Of a stretch of 48,966 bases of DNA, positions 17,478-25,548 are shown one piece after another; the first letter of the stretch is position 1; each line of letters starts with the position of its first letter. Below the pieces are notes generated by a model. It saw only the letters and a program-made list of their open reading frames with translations, did no database searches and was not told the origin of the DNA. The stretch covers positions 1-48,966 of the forward strand of contig WTHB01000066.1 in the NCBI GenBank assembly GCA_011523305.1, given 5' to 3'. The DNA comes from Planctomycetaceae bacterium (lineage in GTDB: Bacteria; Planctomycetota; Planctomycetia; Pirellulales; UBA1268). The translations under genes and the position numbers were made by a program.

Positions 17478-18539
17478 CTATCCCTCCTGCTCAGCCAGCC
17501 ACCGCTCGGCATCAAGGGCCGCCATACAGCCTGAGCCCGCCGCCGAAATGGCCTGACGATAGTAATCGTCCGCCACATCGCCCGCAGCAAAGACGCCCTC
17601 CACGTTCGTCGCGGTGCGGAAGTGCTTCTGCCAGACGATGTACTGCTTCGGGGTCAGTTCAAGTTGGCCCTCCAGAAAGGCTGTGTTCGGCGTATGGCCA
17701 ATCGCCAGGAAGACACCAGCCGCCGCAAGTGTCGTCTCCTTGTCCGGCTCCGTGGTGCTCTCCAGCCGCACCCCGGTAACACCCTGCTGATCATCCCCCA
17801 GGACTTCAGCCAGCGTCGTATTGAAATGAACCTTGACCTTGTCGTTTTCCAAAGCCCGCTTGGCCATGATTTTGCTGGCCCGCAATTCGTCCCGCCGGTG
17901 AATCAGATGCACCCGGCTGGCGAACTTGGTGAGGTAGGTCGCCTCCTCGACCGCCGAGTCACCGCCACCGACAACCACAAGTTCCTGGTTCCGAAACCGC
18001 GGTAGGGCACCGTCGCAGACGGCACAGGCGCTGACCCCGCGGTTTTTGAAGCGGGTTTCACTCTCCAGCCCCAGCCAGTTGGCGCTGGCCCCCGTGGCCA
18101 CGATGACGCTGCGGGCACGCACCTCGCCCCCCCCTGCCGGAAACAGGGTAAAGGGGCAGTTGGAAAAATCGACTCGGGTGATGTCGTCCGTGATGACCCG
18201 CGTCCCAAAATTGACTGCCTGCTGGCGCATCAGCTCCATCAGTTCCGGTCCCGTTACGCCATGCCCGTCGTGCGGTGCCATCATCATGCGGCGGTCCTGC
18301 GGAAGTGCCGAATCGAGAAAACTGCTGAGGTCTCCTGCCGGAAAGCCGGCGTAGTTCTCCACCTCGCTGGTCAATGCGAGTTGGCCCAGCGGCAGCGTCC
18401 CGGCCATCCGGTTCTCCTCGGTGATCGCCCCCTCGTAGACCAGCGGCTGCAGCTGCGCCCGCGCCGCATAGGTGGCAGCACACCAGCCTGCAGGCCCACT
18501 TCCGATGATGACCACACTCTCAACCGCAGTTTCTGACAT
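17478..18539 (-). CDS. trxB: Thioredoxin reductase (NADPH)
   Basis: FAD flavoprotein that transfers electrons from NADPH to thioredoxin. FAD-binding [20 protein letters not shown] is at the N-terminus. The redox-active site reads CAVC at Cys172 and Cys175, followed by DGA. The NADPH-binding [16 protein letters not shown] and the C-terminal [27 protein letters not shown] (in two parts) complete the fold. Start is ATG 18539 (MSETAVESV); the frame stays open upstream but without homology. At 353 aa it is longer than the usual ~320. The extra ~27 residues lie between GFPAG and GPELM, where most reductases have a direct junction, and this moves the active site downstream. Divergent from the AraC-family gene. 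Confidence 0.95.
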   Translation of the reverse strand: MSETAVESVVIIGSGPAGWCAATYAARAQLQPLVYEGAITEENRMAGTLPLGQLALTSEVENYAGFPAGDLSSFLDSALPQDRRMMMAPHDGHGVTGPELMELMRQQAVNFGTRVITDDITRVDFSNCPFTLFPAGGGEVRARSVIVATGASANWLGLESETRFKNRGVSACAVCDGALPRFRNQELVVVGGGDSAVEEATYLTKFASRVHLIHRRDELRASKIMAKRALENDKVKVHFNTTLAEVLGDDQQGVTGVRLESTTEPDKETTLAAAGVFLAIGHTPNTAFLEGQLELTPKQYIVWQKHFRTATNVEGVFAAGDVADDYYRQAISAAGSGCMAALDAERWLAEQEG

Positions 18540-18776
18540 GCTCCACTCCCGTGCGTGCAAAACGTCTCCGGCATCTGGCAACTGCCAGCCCGTGTTTGAT
18601 TGAGCCGCATGATAACGGGTCCGCATCAATCGTGGGGCCACCGATGTGAGTGGACTCGGGCACCAGCGCCCACCGGTCGCCGCTGACGCTGACGGCTGGA
18701 ACCCACCCCAGCATTTTTTGTAGATTTCTCGCAGCGGGCCGTGCCGGCCCCGTGCCCCCCTCCGACTGTTCAGGCG

Positions 18777-19529
18777 ATGTCCGAAATCGATGACTGGCAG
18801 GCTGCCTTCGACCGTTCGCAGGTCCTGATGCTGTTGGATTCCCTTCCAGACGCATCCTTTTTCAGCAAGGATAGGCAGAGCCGGTTCCGCCGGGTCAACC
18901 GCTGGTTTCTCCGCCTGCATGGCTGCACCGATGCCACCGAGATGATCGGCAAGAGCGACTTCGATTTTCATCCCCCGGCACTGGCCGCTGAGTACGTAGC
19001 CGAAGACCGTCGGGTGATGGAGTCGGCCCAGCCCATTCATGATCAGGCCTGGTTCATTCCCCACCACACCGGTATGCCCCGGTGGTACCTGGGCACCAAG
19101 ATTCCGTTGGTGGCGACACGTGGCAGCGTGGTTGGAATTGCTGGCATCCTGCGGCCAATCGATCAGCCGGGCCACGCCCCCCATGACTACCAGCGGCTGA
19201 CACCGGCGCTTGAATATGCCGTCGAGCACTGTCGCAGAAGCGTCAGCATTCCCACCATGGCCAAGCAGGCAGGGCTTTCCACAAGCCAACTGCAACGCGA
19301 GTTCCGGCGGCTCTTCCAGATAAGCCCGGGGGAATATCTGATGCGGCTTCGGCTCCAACTGGCCCGTCGGCAACTCACCGAATCAAACACCGCCGTCGGC
19401 TCCATCGCGAGTGCCTGTGGCTTCTATGATCAAAGCCACTTCACGAGGTCGTTCAAGAAATACACCGGCCTGACACCACTGGCCTACCGCCGGCAGGTCT
19501 GGCAAACGGAAGCCCCCCCGGTCAGATGA
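18777..19529 (+). CDS. PAS-domain AraC-family transcriptional regulator
   Basis: DNA-binding regulator of 250 aa. The N-terminal half is a PAS-like sensor ([42 protein letters not shown]). The C-terminal half is an AraC/XylS double helix-turn-helix with [20 protein letters not shown] and the family signature [20 protein letters not shown], ending [10 protein letters not shown]. The ATG at 18777 is preferred; a GTG at 18741 would add a Pro-rich stretch. It is divergent from trxB. It converges with the U32 gene with an 8-base overlap of the 3' ends. Ligand and targets are unknown; PAS-AraC proteins in planctomycetes often sit near sugar-use genes, but none is adjacent here. Confidence 0.88.
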   Translation: MSEIDDWQAAFDRSQVLMLLDSLPDASFFSKDRQSRFRRVNRWFLRLHGCTDATEMIGKSDFDFHPPALAAEYVAEDRRVMESAQPIHDQAWFIPHHTGMPRWYLGTKIPLVATRGSVVGIAGILRPIDQPGHAPHDYQRLTPALEYAVEHCRRSVSIPTMAKQAGLSTSQLQREFRRLFQISPGEYLMRLRLQLARRQLTESNTAVGSIASACGFYDQSHFTRSFKKYTGLTPLAYRRQVWQTEAPPVR

Positions 19530-22026
19530 TGGCCAGCGGGTTGCGGCGTTCCTCCAGGGTGCCCCGGGTCACCCCCACGCGATTGGCTGCCTTAAGATCA
19601 GCCCAGACCTGTCGGCCCGTGATTCTCCCGGCCAGAAGATCCTGATAGGCCTTGATGATGCCGCCAATCTCACCAGCAGATTCAGCAAGGAGCTCAATCC
19701 GGAGATGACCAACACCCCGATTGACCAAGGCGGTGACCGCCTCTGCACCACTCTGCGGCACCGCATTGAAGAGCGTGTTGCGACAGCCGACATCGGCTGT
19801 CAGCGGATGGGCAACCCCGATCCGATCCCGCAGGGCAACCGTGTGGGTGTCACAGGGACGCCCGCAGTTTGTTTTATTGGTCCCGGGTGAGAGCACCGCA
19901 CAGAAGACACAATGCTCCATGTGAAACATCGGCATATGCTGATGGATCACCACCTCCAACCGGCTGGCATCGCAGCCAGCGACCAGTTCGAGCAGCTGCT
20001 CGCGATTGCAGTCATAGGAGACCGTCAGTCGCTCGAGCCCTACCGCTTGAAAAAAGTCAGCCGTGAGCGGATTCGCCGCATTGAGCGAGAAATCCCCAGC
20101 GATCGGAATGCCCCGGTCGCGAAAATAGGTTAGGCCGCTGAAGTTGCGCACCAGCACCCCATCCGGCTCATGCCGGGCCAGGGCGGCAAAAACACCAAGC
20201 TCGCCGGGCTTTTGAATCCGCGGGGTCGCCAGGAAGAGCGTAGCCTCACGGCCGCGGGCAAGCCGGACCGCCTCGCGGTACTCGCGGATGTCAGCAAAAT
20301 CAGCCAGCAGGTGTCGCTCGCCAAGCTCAAGGACCGTCTGCAACTGCGATAGGGAACGCACCAGCACATGCACCGTTGGAGCAGCCGTCTGTTGTGGTGC
20401 CGATGAGCGGGTTCCTGCCAGCATGGCTTGGACGCAGCTAGTGGGGTCGTCGGCCACCTGCCGAGGCAGTGGTGCTTCTGCGACGCGGGTCAGCTCCGCA
20501 ACCATCTGCTTGCGAAGCTGCCCGAGAACGCTGAAGGGTACCAGCGGCTGTCCCGTGATGCTGGCCGTAAGGTTTCGCAAGGCAAAGGGTGTTCCGCCCA
20601 AGCGGCCGAACTGCTCGCGCAGGGTCGCCTCGGTGAGCGGGTGTCGGGTCGCCTCAACCGCAGGGCTGTCCGCCAGGATCCGGCAGCCCTGGCCAGTCGG
20701 CAGACTCGCTGTCACTTCCAGTCGCTGCCCGACTGCGGCCGTCACGGCAAGATCGATCGGCTGATGGCGGTGCAACTGTTTCTTGTCGAATGTTTTTCGC
20801 AGTTGCTGCGTCAGCCGCGGGTCATCGGTCTTCCAGACCTGCATCCCGACCTCAATCTGGGCAAGGTCGACTGCCCCGGTACCGAAGGCCAGTTCGACCC
20901 TACCCTCCGCCTGCATCTGGGTGACTGCACGGCCGTTGTCAAAGAGTTCGTAGACCCTGCCTCCCTGCGGCTGGCGACCTGGTTCCGCGGCAAAGACCAC
21001 GCCGTCACCACGCTTGAGTCCAGTCTGCAGGGCAACCGTCACCCGCTGCCGAGCCACGGCAATAACGCTTCCCAGCAGCACACCCCGTTTGGCGCTGCTG
21101 GTCGCTGGCACCAGCATCTTGTGGTCACAGCCCTGAAGCCAGCCGGGGGAAAACCCTCGGGAGAAGGTCAACTCCATCTCTTCTATCTGCCGCGGCGTGA
21201 AGACCACCGGTGCACCGGCTACCGCCGTATCGATTGCCTCACGATACCGCCGCGTGATGGCGGCAACGTATTCTGGTGCCTTGAGTCGCCCTTCAATCTT
21301 GAGTGACGCCACGCCGGCGGCAATCAGGTCAGGCACCAGGGGAAAGGCTGCCAGGTCCTGCGGGGAGAGCAGGTATTTCTGCTCTGCCAGATCGACCTCT
21401 TCACCGTCACAGAGCAGATCGTACGGCAGCCGGCAGGCTTGAGCACACTGTCCTCGGTTGGCGGAGCGACCGCCGAGTGACTCGCTGGTCAGGCACTGCC
21501 CAGAGTAGGCCACGCAGAGCGCACCGTGAACAAACACCTCCACCGGCAGTGGTGTTGCTCTCGTAATCGCTCGGATCTCCTCAAGCGACAACTCTCGAGC
21601 CAGGACAACCCGCTCGATATCGAGTGCCTCCGCAAGCGCAATCGTCTCAACGCTGGTGAGCGTCATCTGGGTTGAAGCGTGCAGCGGCAGGTCCGGGCAG
21701 ATGGCCCGAATCAGCCGGGCAGCCCCAACATCCTGGACAAGCACGGCATCGACCCCCGCCCGGGCGATCGCGGCCACCGTCTCAGCGAAGGCGGAAAGTT
21801 CGTCAGTGAACACCAGCGTATTGAGCGTGGCATAGCCCCGCAGCCCATGCCGGTGCAGCAGTTGCATGACGGCAGGGAGATCAGCAACCGTGAAATTGGT
21901 GGCACGAGCCCGGGCATTGAAGCCAGTTTCGAGACCGAAATAGACCGCATCAGCCCCATTGGCAATCGCCGCCCGCAGGCAGTCATGATCACCCGCAGGG
22001 GCCAACAGTTCGGGAGTGGTCTCCAT
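19522..22026 (-). CDS. U32 family peptidase-like protein (DUF3656-containing, RlhA-type)
   Basis: Large U32-family protein, 834 aa. The N-terminal TIM-like domain starts ELLAPAGDHDCLRAAIANGADAVYFGL (in two parts) and contains LNTLVF, VQDVGAA and HASTQMTL. The cysteine-rich signature follows: AYSGQCLTSESLGG, then RGQCAQACRLPY. A mid-region is consistent with DUF3656, and a second U32-like module near the C-terminus carries HMEHCVFCAVLSPG and CGRPCDTHTVALRD. Although named peptidases, well-studied relatives (RlhA, TrhP, UbiU/V) hydroxylate RNA or ubiquinone and bind Fe-S clusters, so RNA modification is as likely as proteolysis. Start ATG 22026 (METTPELLAP) is chosen over an upstream in-frame Met without homology. 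Confidence 0.87.
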   Translation of the reverse strand: METTPELLAPAGDHDCLRAAIANGADAVYFGLETGFNARARATNFTVADLPAVMQLLHRHGLRGYATLNTLVFTDELSAFAETVAAIARAGVDAVLVQDVGAARLIRAICPDLPLHASTQMTLTSVETIALAEALDIERVVLARELSLEEIRAITRATPLPVEVFVHGALCVAYSGQCLTSESLGGRSANRGQCAQACRLPYDLLCDGEEVDLAEQKYLLSPQDLAAFPLVPDLIAAGVASLKIEGRLKAPEYVAAITRRYREAIDTAVAGAPVVFTPRQIEEMELTFSRGFSPGWLQGCDHKMLVPATSSAKRGVLLGSVIAVARQRVTVALQTGLKRGDGVVFAAEPGRQPQGGRVYELFDNGRAVTQMQAEGRVELAFGTGAVDLAQIEVGMQVWKTDDPRLTQQLRKTFDKKQLHRHQPIDLAVTAAVGQRLEVTASLPTGQGCRILADSPAVEATRHPLTEATLREQFGRLGGTPFALRNLTASITGQPLVPFSVLGQLRKQMVAELTRVAEAPLPRQVADDPTSCVQAMLAGTRSSAPQQTAAPTVHVLVRSLSQLQTVLELGERHLLADFADIREYREAVRLARGREATLFLATPRIQKPGELGVFAALARHEPDGVLVRNFSGLTYFRDRGIPIAGDFSLNAANPLTADFFQAVGLERLTVSYDCNREQLLELVAGCDASRLEVVIHQHMPMFHMEHCVFCAVLSPGTNKTNCGRPCDTHTVALRDRIGVAHPLTADVGCRNTLFNAVPQSGAEAVTALVNRGVGHLRIELLAESAGEIGGIIKAYQDLLAGRITGRQVWADLKAANRVGVTRGTLEERRNPLAII

Positions 22027-22236
22027 AAAACGAATATTCGTGATGCCTTCAGTGAGCCGCGAGAACAGCAAAAATTGTGGCCCGTACTGTGTTGGGCACG
22101 TCACCAAAAAAATAGAGAACAGACCAAGGTGAAGAGGCCACAGCATGTTGATGAGAATAAACGTATTTTCCCATGCTTATTTTACAACCGGTGAAACGTG
22201 CCGACACACGTGCGTTTTAAGTACCTTGGCGACAGA

Positions 22237-22264
22237 TTGACTTTTGCTCAGGATTTGACATAAT
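22237..22264 (+). promoter_or_regulatory. Candidate promoter of the DUF1559 gene
   Basis: TTGACT (22237-22242) and CATAAT (22259-22264) with a 16-base spacer match sigma-70 boxes at 5/6 each, in a clearly AT-rich 350-base gap between the divergent U32 and DUF1559 genes. The implied leader of about 105 bases contains a small GGAAG-CA-CTTCC hairpin (22321-22332) and ends with AGGAG seven bases before the ATG. Nothing else is recognised in this gap. Confidence 0.5.
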
Positions 22265-22376
22265 TTTTTTTTGGAGGCGGTCTGTCAGGTCATTTTAGAG
22301 ATGTTGTCCATCGATCTGTCGGAAGCACTTCCTAGTGTTTTCTTTGTCTTATCGTTAGAAATTTAGGAGAAATCTA

Positions 22377-23159
22377 ATGACTGTTTCAAAACGCCGAGGA
22401 TTTACCCTCATTGAATTGCTGGTCGTCATCGCGATCATTGGTGTTCTTGTTGGTCTTTTGCTTCCTGCTGTCCAGCAGGCTCGCGAAGCTGCTCGACGAA
22501 GTTCCTGCGGCAACAAACTGAAGCAGCAAGGTCTTGCTGCCCACAACTTTGCTGATGGCCATATGCGGGCTGGTGATAACTACTTCCCTGCTTGCTATGA
22601 CGATCATGATGGCCCCCCCGCAGCAAGCTGGGTGAGCGATATCCTGTCCTACATTGAAGAAGGGAATCTGGCGAACACCGCAGCCGGCACCATTGGCACC
22701 ACGCCTCTTGATTGGGGTGTATGCCCGTCATACGCGGGTGTCGTGAGTGGGGCCAATTTCTGCTACAAAGGAAATATTGGGAATGGAATGACCACTAACC
22801 TAGGGGGCATGGCGCCCAACCAGGACTCCAATGGTGTCGGCCTTCCCACGGCTGCGTTCCGGGCGACTGGTCTCTCAAAGATCATCATGATCGGTGAGAA
22901 CGCCGGCTGGACAGCTGATTCATCGGTCGCTGCTCGGGCTTCGTGTGTTGACTACGTGCCTGATGCCACTGTTGATGGTGCAAATCCGAATCAAAAGGTC
23001 AATTCGATAGGCCAAGGTACGAATGCGTACGGTTCTGACCACGTTGGCCAGTTGATCGGCGTCTGCTTTGCCGACGGCTCAACATCGTTCCTTGTGGCAG
23101 GTGACATCGTGGCTGCTGATCCGACCACGAGCACAACTCAGAACATCCGGCGGAAGTAA
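22377..23159 (+). CDS. DUF1559 domain protein with type IV pilin-like N-terminus
   Basis: Typical planctomycete DUF1559 protein (260 aa). It begins with a prepilin-type cleavage and methylation signal, [20 protein letters not shown], then [20 protein letters not shown], the conserved start of the DUF1559 domain. The C-terminal hallmark (His, about nine residues, then DG) is seen in [17 protein letters not shown]. These proteins are exported and probably processed by a prepilin peptidase; the family is very large in planctomycetes and its function is unresolved. The gene stands alone between a candidate promoter and a strong terminator, with AGGAG at ideal spacing. It is less GC-rich than the genes around it. 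Confidence 0.92.
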   Translation: MTVSKRRGFTLIELLVVIAIIGVLVGLLLPAVQQAREAARRSSCGNKLKQQGLAAHNFADGHMRAGDNYFPACYDDHDGPPAASWVSDILSYIEEGNLANTAAGTIGTTPLDWGVCPSYAGVVSGANFCYKGNIGNGMTTNLGGMAPNQDSNGVGLPTAAFRATGLSKIIMIGENAGWTADSSVAARASCVDYVPDATVDGANPNQKVNSIGQGTNAYGSDHVGQLIGVCFADGSTSFLVAGDIVAADPTTSTTQNIRRK

Positions 23160-23192
23160 TCCCTCTTCTGCTGTAGTTCGAACGATATGACG

Positions 23193-23225
23193 AGCAGGGC
23201 CGGCGAAAGCCGGCCCTGCTTTTTT
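23193..23225 (+). terminator. Strong intrinsic terminator after the DUF1559 gene
   Basis: A perfect 12-bp stem (AGCAGGGCCGGC with GCCGGCCCTGCT) closed by a GAAA tetraloop and followed directly by a T-run. It starts 33 bases after the stop codon. This is a textbook Rho-independent terminator. Confidence 0.95.
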
Positions 23226-23342
23226 GCGCTTTGTTGGCATGCGTGACACCCCCGTGAACGACTGCCGCTTTCCCTTGGGCGCTATCACCGCTGCCCCTCC
23301 CTTCCGGCATGAACTCCCCGCCTCTCCTGAGTTCCACTTGTA

Positions 23343-23377
23343 CCTATTTTTGTTTTTGGCTACAAAGTAAAAATAGG
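23343..23377 (+). repeat. 9-bp AT-rich inverted repeat upstream of the GntR gene
   Basis: CCTATTTTT (23343-23351) and AAAAATAGG (23369-23377) are perfect inverted copies separated by 17 bases, about 60-90 bases before the regulator start. It may be an operator, a hairpin or a promoter element. The inverted repeat is certain; its role is inferred from position. Confidence 0.55.
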
Positions 23378-23400
23378 CTCGCGGCTTTTGCATGTCTTTC

Positions 23401-23412
23401 TTGTTGCACCAA
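23401..23412 (+). promoter_or_regulatory. Candidate GntR-family operator
   Basis: TTGTTGCACCAA is a near-palindrome (10 of 12 positions symmetric) that resembles the T-x-GT...AC-x-A operators bound by FCD-type GntR regulators. It ends 22 bases before the start of a gene encoding such a regulator, suggesting autoregulation of the operon. Motif-based inference only. Confidence 0.4.
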
Positions 23413-23434
23413 ATGTTCCGGCTTAAGTGGTCTT

Positions 23435-24310
23435 ATGAAACTCGCGCAGCACATCAAACAAGACATTGTTTCCCGTCTCGCTGACGACGACGCTTTGACT
23501 GACTCGTTGACCCTGGAAGGCCTCGCCCGGCATTACCGCGTCAGCCTGACACCAGTCCGCACCGCGGTCTCCGAACTCATTGCCGAGGGCGTCCTGAAAC
23601 GCTCGGCAGGCCGGCGGCTGGTCATCCGCCGCCGCCCGCGGCGGTCGCGAACCCCACACCAACCGCGTCCCTTACCGGCCAATTTTGACGACCACTATGC
23701 GACGGTGTCTCGCGATTTGGTTGAACAAAGCCTGCTGGGCACACTAGCAGTGCTGCGAGAGGAGGCGACGGCACAGCGATATGGAGTGAGTCGGGCCACG
23801 ATTCGCCAGATCTTTCACCGTCTTGTTGGCGAAGGACTGCTTGAGCACCTACCCCGCCGGGGCTGGAGGCTCCGGCCACTCCGGCGGGAAGATCTTGATG
23901 CCTACATTGAGTTTCGGGTCGCGGCGGAGCGAACGGCACTGAAACTGGCAAAACATCGACTTGAGGAAGCAGACCTGCGAGCGATGCTTGCCGCCAACCG
24001 GCTGCCCAGGAAGGCGACAGAACAGCCGCGGCCTGACGGCCGACTGCACACTTACCTCATTGAAAAATCGGGCAACCCCTATATCGCTGACTTCTTCGCC
24101 CGTCACGGAAAATATTACGAAACACTCTTCGCCTGGGAGGCTCTTGATCGAGCGGCTGCCCTCCAGGCCGTCCGGCACCATCGGGCGATCCTCGAGGCGC
24201 TGATCGCACGCGACTGGAATGCCGCCGGCGACCGGCTCGAAGAGCACATTCGCACGAACCACCCGGTGCTGCACCAACGGCTCGCCTCACAACAGGAAGA
24301 CTCTTCATGA
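23435..24310 (+). CDS. GntR-family regulator with two winged-helix domains
   Basis: About 291 aa. A first winged helix-turn-helix is at residues 1-70 (LTLEGLARHYRVSLTPVRTA, then VSELIAEGVLKR). A second is at about 90-155 (ATAQRYGVSRATIRQIFHRL, then VGEGLLEHLPRRGWRL). A C-terminal FCD-like helical domain follows, with EFRVAAERTALKLAKH, the SGNPYIADFF segment and HHRAILEALIARDW. Most GntR/FCD proteins have only one DNA-binding domain. The start is ATG 23435; the frame is open upstream to 23309 but that stretch is Cys-rich and unlike the family. Its stop overlaps the first oxidoreductase gene, so it very likely controls the pair and itself. Effector unknown. Confidence 0.85.
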   Translation: MKLAQHIKQDIVSRLADDDALTDSLTLEGLARHYRVSLTPVRTAVSELIAEGVLKRSAGRRLVIRRRPRRSRTPHQPRPLPANFDDHYATVSRDLVEQSLLGTLAVLREEATAQRYGVSRATIRQIFHRLVGEGLLEHLPRRGWRLRPLRREDLDAYIEFRVAAERTALKLAKHRLEEADLRAMLAANRLPRKATEQPRPDGRLHTYLIEKSGNPYIADFFARHGKYYETLFAWEALDRAAALQAVRHHRAILEALIARDWNAAGDRLEEHIRTNHPVLHQRLASQQEDSS

Positions 24311-25548
24311 CGAAACGCACCGGCTCGGATCTCACCCGACGAGGGTTTTTCGACCACATGGGACGGCTCACTGCCGCCGCCGGTATCAGTCACACCGCCA
24401 TCGCCACCGCAGCCGATCCGCAGGCTCGGCCTCTGGATGCCAGCGGGCAAGTGATTCCGGGCTTCGAGACCCCCCAGGCTGCCGCGAAGAGCAGCGGCGT
24501 CTGGCAGCCGGTTTCAGACCGCAGGGTACGCGTGGGAATCGCCGGCTTCGGGCTTTGCCAATTTGGTGCCCAGTTCGGCTTTCAAGATCATCCGAACGTC
24601 GACGTGGCAGCGGTCACTGACCTGATTCCAGACCGCTGCAACCAACTTGCCAAAGCCTGTCGCTGTGAACAGACCTATGCGTCCTGCGAGCAGATGCTCG
24701 CCGACGACAGCCTTGAAGCCGTCTTCATCGCCACCGATGCCCCCAGCCATGCTCGGCTCGCCATCATGGCTCTGGAACGTGGCAAGCATGTCGCCTCGGC
24801 CGTTCCAGCGGTCTTCGGATCACTCGCAGATGCCGACACGCTCCATGCAACCGTCAAGAAGACGGGACGGAAATACATGATGTTCGAAACATCATGCTTC
24901 CATGCCGACCTGTACACCTGGTACCAGCAGTACCAGCGAGGGCAGTTCGGAAACCTCGTCTATTCCGAGGGTGAGTACTATCACTATTTCGGCACGCCGC
25001 TTGGTGGCTACAACCCAACGACCCGGGCAATTGACTCAAGCGGCTGGCGAAAGGGCCTGCCGCCCCAGTGGTACCCCACGCATGCCACTGCGTTTTATGT
25101 TGGCGTGACGGGTGAGCGGTTTACGGAGGTCTCGGCGTTTGGCATGCCGAGTGTCGTCCCGCATCTGCAGCCGCAGAACAACGCCTACCACAATCCCTTT
25201 GGTACCGAGGTGGGTTTGCTGCAGACCAGCGAGGGGGGCATGTCTCGGATGGCCGTTTCCTGGGACATGCCTGCTGCCGGCGGTGAACGGGGCCGCGTGT
25301 ATGGTCAGAAAAAACCTCTAGATGCCACTCCAGTGAGCCGCCCACCACTGCCGCCCGGTATGCAGGCAGGCGCACATGGCGGCTCTCATGGGCATCTGAC
25401 CAACGAGTTTGTTGATGCCATTCTCCGCGATCGCACCCCCTGGATTGACATCACTGCGGCGCTCACCATGACGGCCGCTGGCATCGTGGCCCACCAGTCG
25501 GCACTCAAGGACGGTGAGCTGCTGAAAATCCCGGATTACAGCTCATGA
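24307..25548 (+). CDS. Tat-exported Gfo/Idh/MocA family oxidoreductase, copy 1
   Basis: NAD(P)-dependent sugar oxidoreductase fold, 413 aa. A twin-arginine signal is present (LTRRGFFDHMG, then a hydrophobic stretch to ATAAD). The Rossmann domain starts RVRVGIAGFGLCQFG and runs through VAAVTDLIPDRC and AVFIATDAPSHA. At the usual catalytic EKP motif the sequence is GKHVASAVPAVFG, so the conserved lysine is Val166. The C-terminal alpha/beta domain includes SEGEYYHYFGTPLGGYN and ends IVAHQSALKDGELLKIP. The start overlaps the regulator stop by four bases and the next paralogue starts in its stop. It probably binds a sugar derivative in the periplasm; catalysis by the usual mechanism is doubtful. 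Confidence 0.87.
   Translation: MTKRTGSDLTRRGFFDHMGRLTAAAGISHTAIATAADPQARPLDASGQVIPGFETPQAAAKSSGVWQPVSDRRVRVGIAGFGLCQFGAQFGFQDHPNVDVAAVTDLIPDRCNQLAKACRCEQTYASCEQMLADDSLEAVFIATDAPSHARLAIMALERGKHVASAVPAVFGSLADADTLHATVKKTGRKYMMFETSCFHADLYTWYQQYQRGQFGNLVYSEGEYYHYFGTPLGGYNPTTRAIDSSGWRKGLPPQWYPTHATAFYVGVTGERFTEVSAFGMPSVVPHLQPQNNAYHNPFGTEVGLLQTSEGGMSRMAVSWDMPAAGGERGRVYGQKKPLDATPVSRPPLPPGMQAGAHGGSHGHLTNEFVDAILRDRTPWIDITAALTMTAAGIVAHQSALKDGELLKIPDYSS

Noticed and set aside
17478-19373. A 631-residue reading of the trxB frame extending antisense through the AraC-family gene
   Set aside because: Only the part from 18539 down matches thioredoxin reductase; the extension is antisense to a clear PAS-AraC gene and has no recognisable motif.
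23309-23434. N-terminal extension of the GntR regulator
   Set aside because: The stretch is Cys-rich, unlike the family, and covers the operator-like palindromes; ATG 23435 starts the winged helix.
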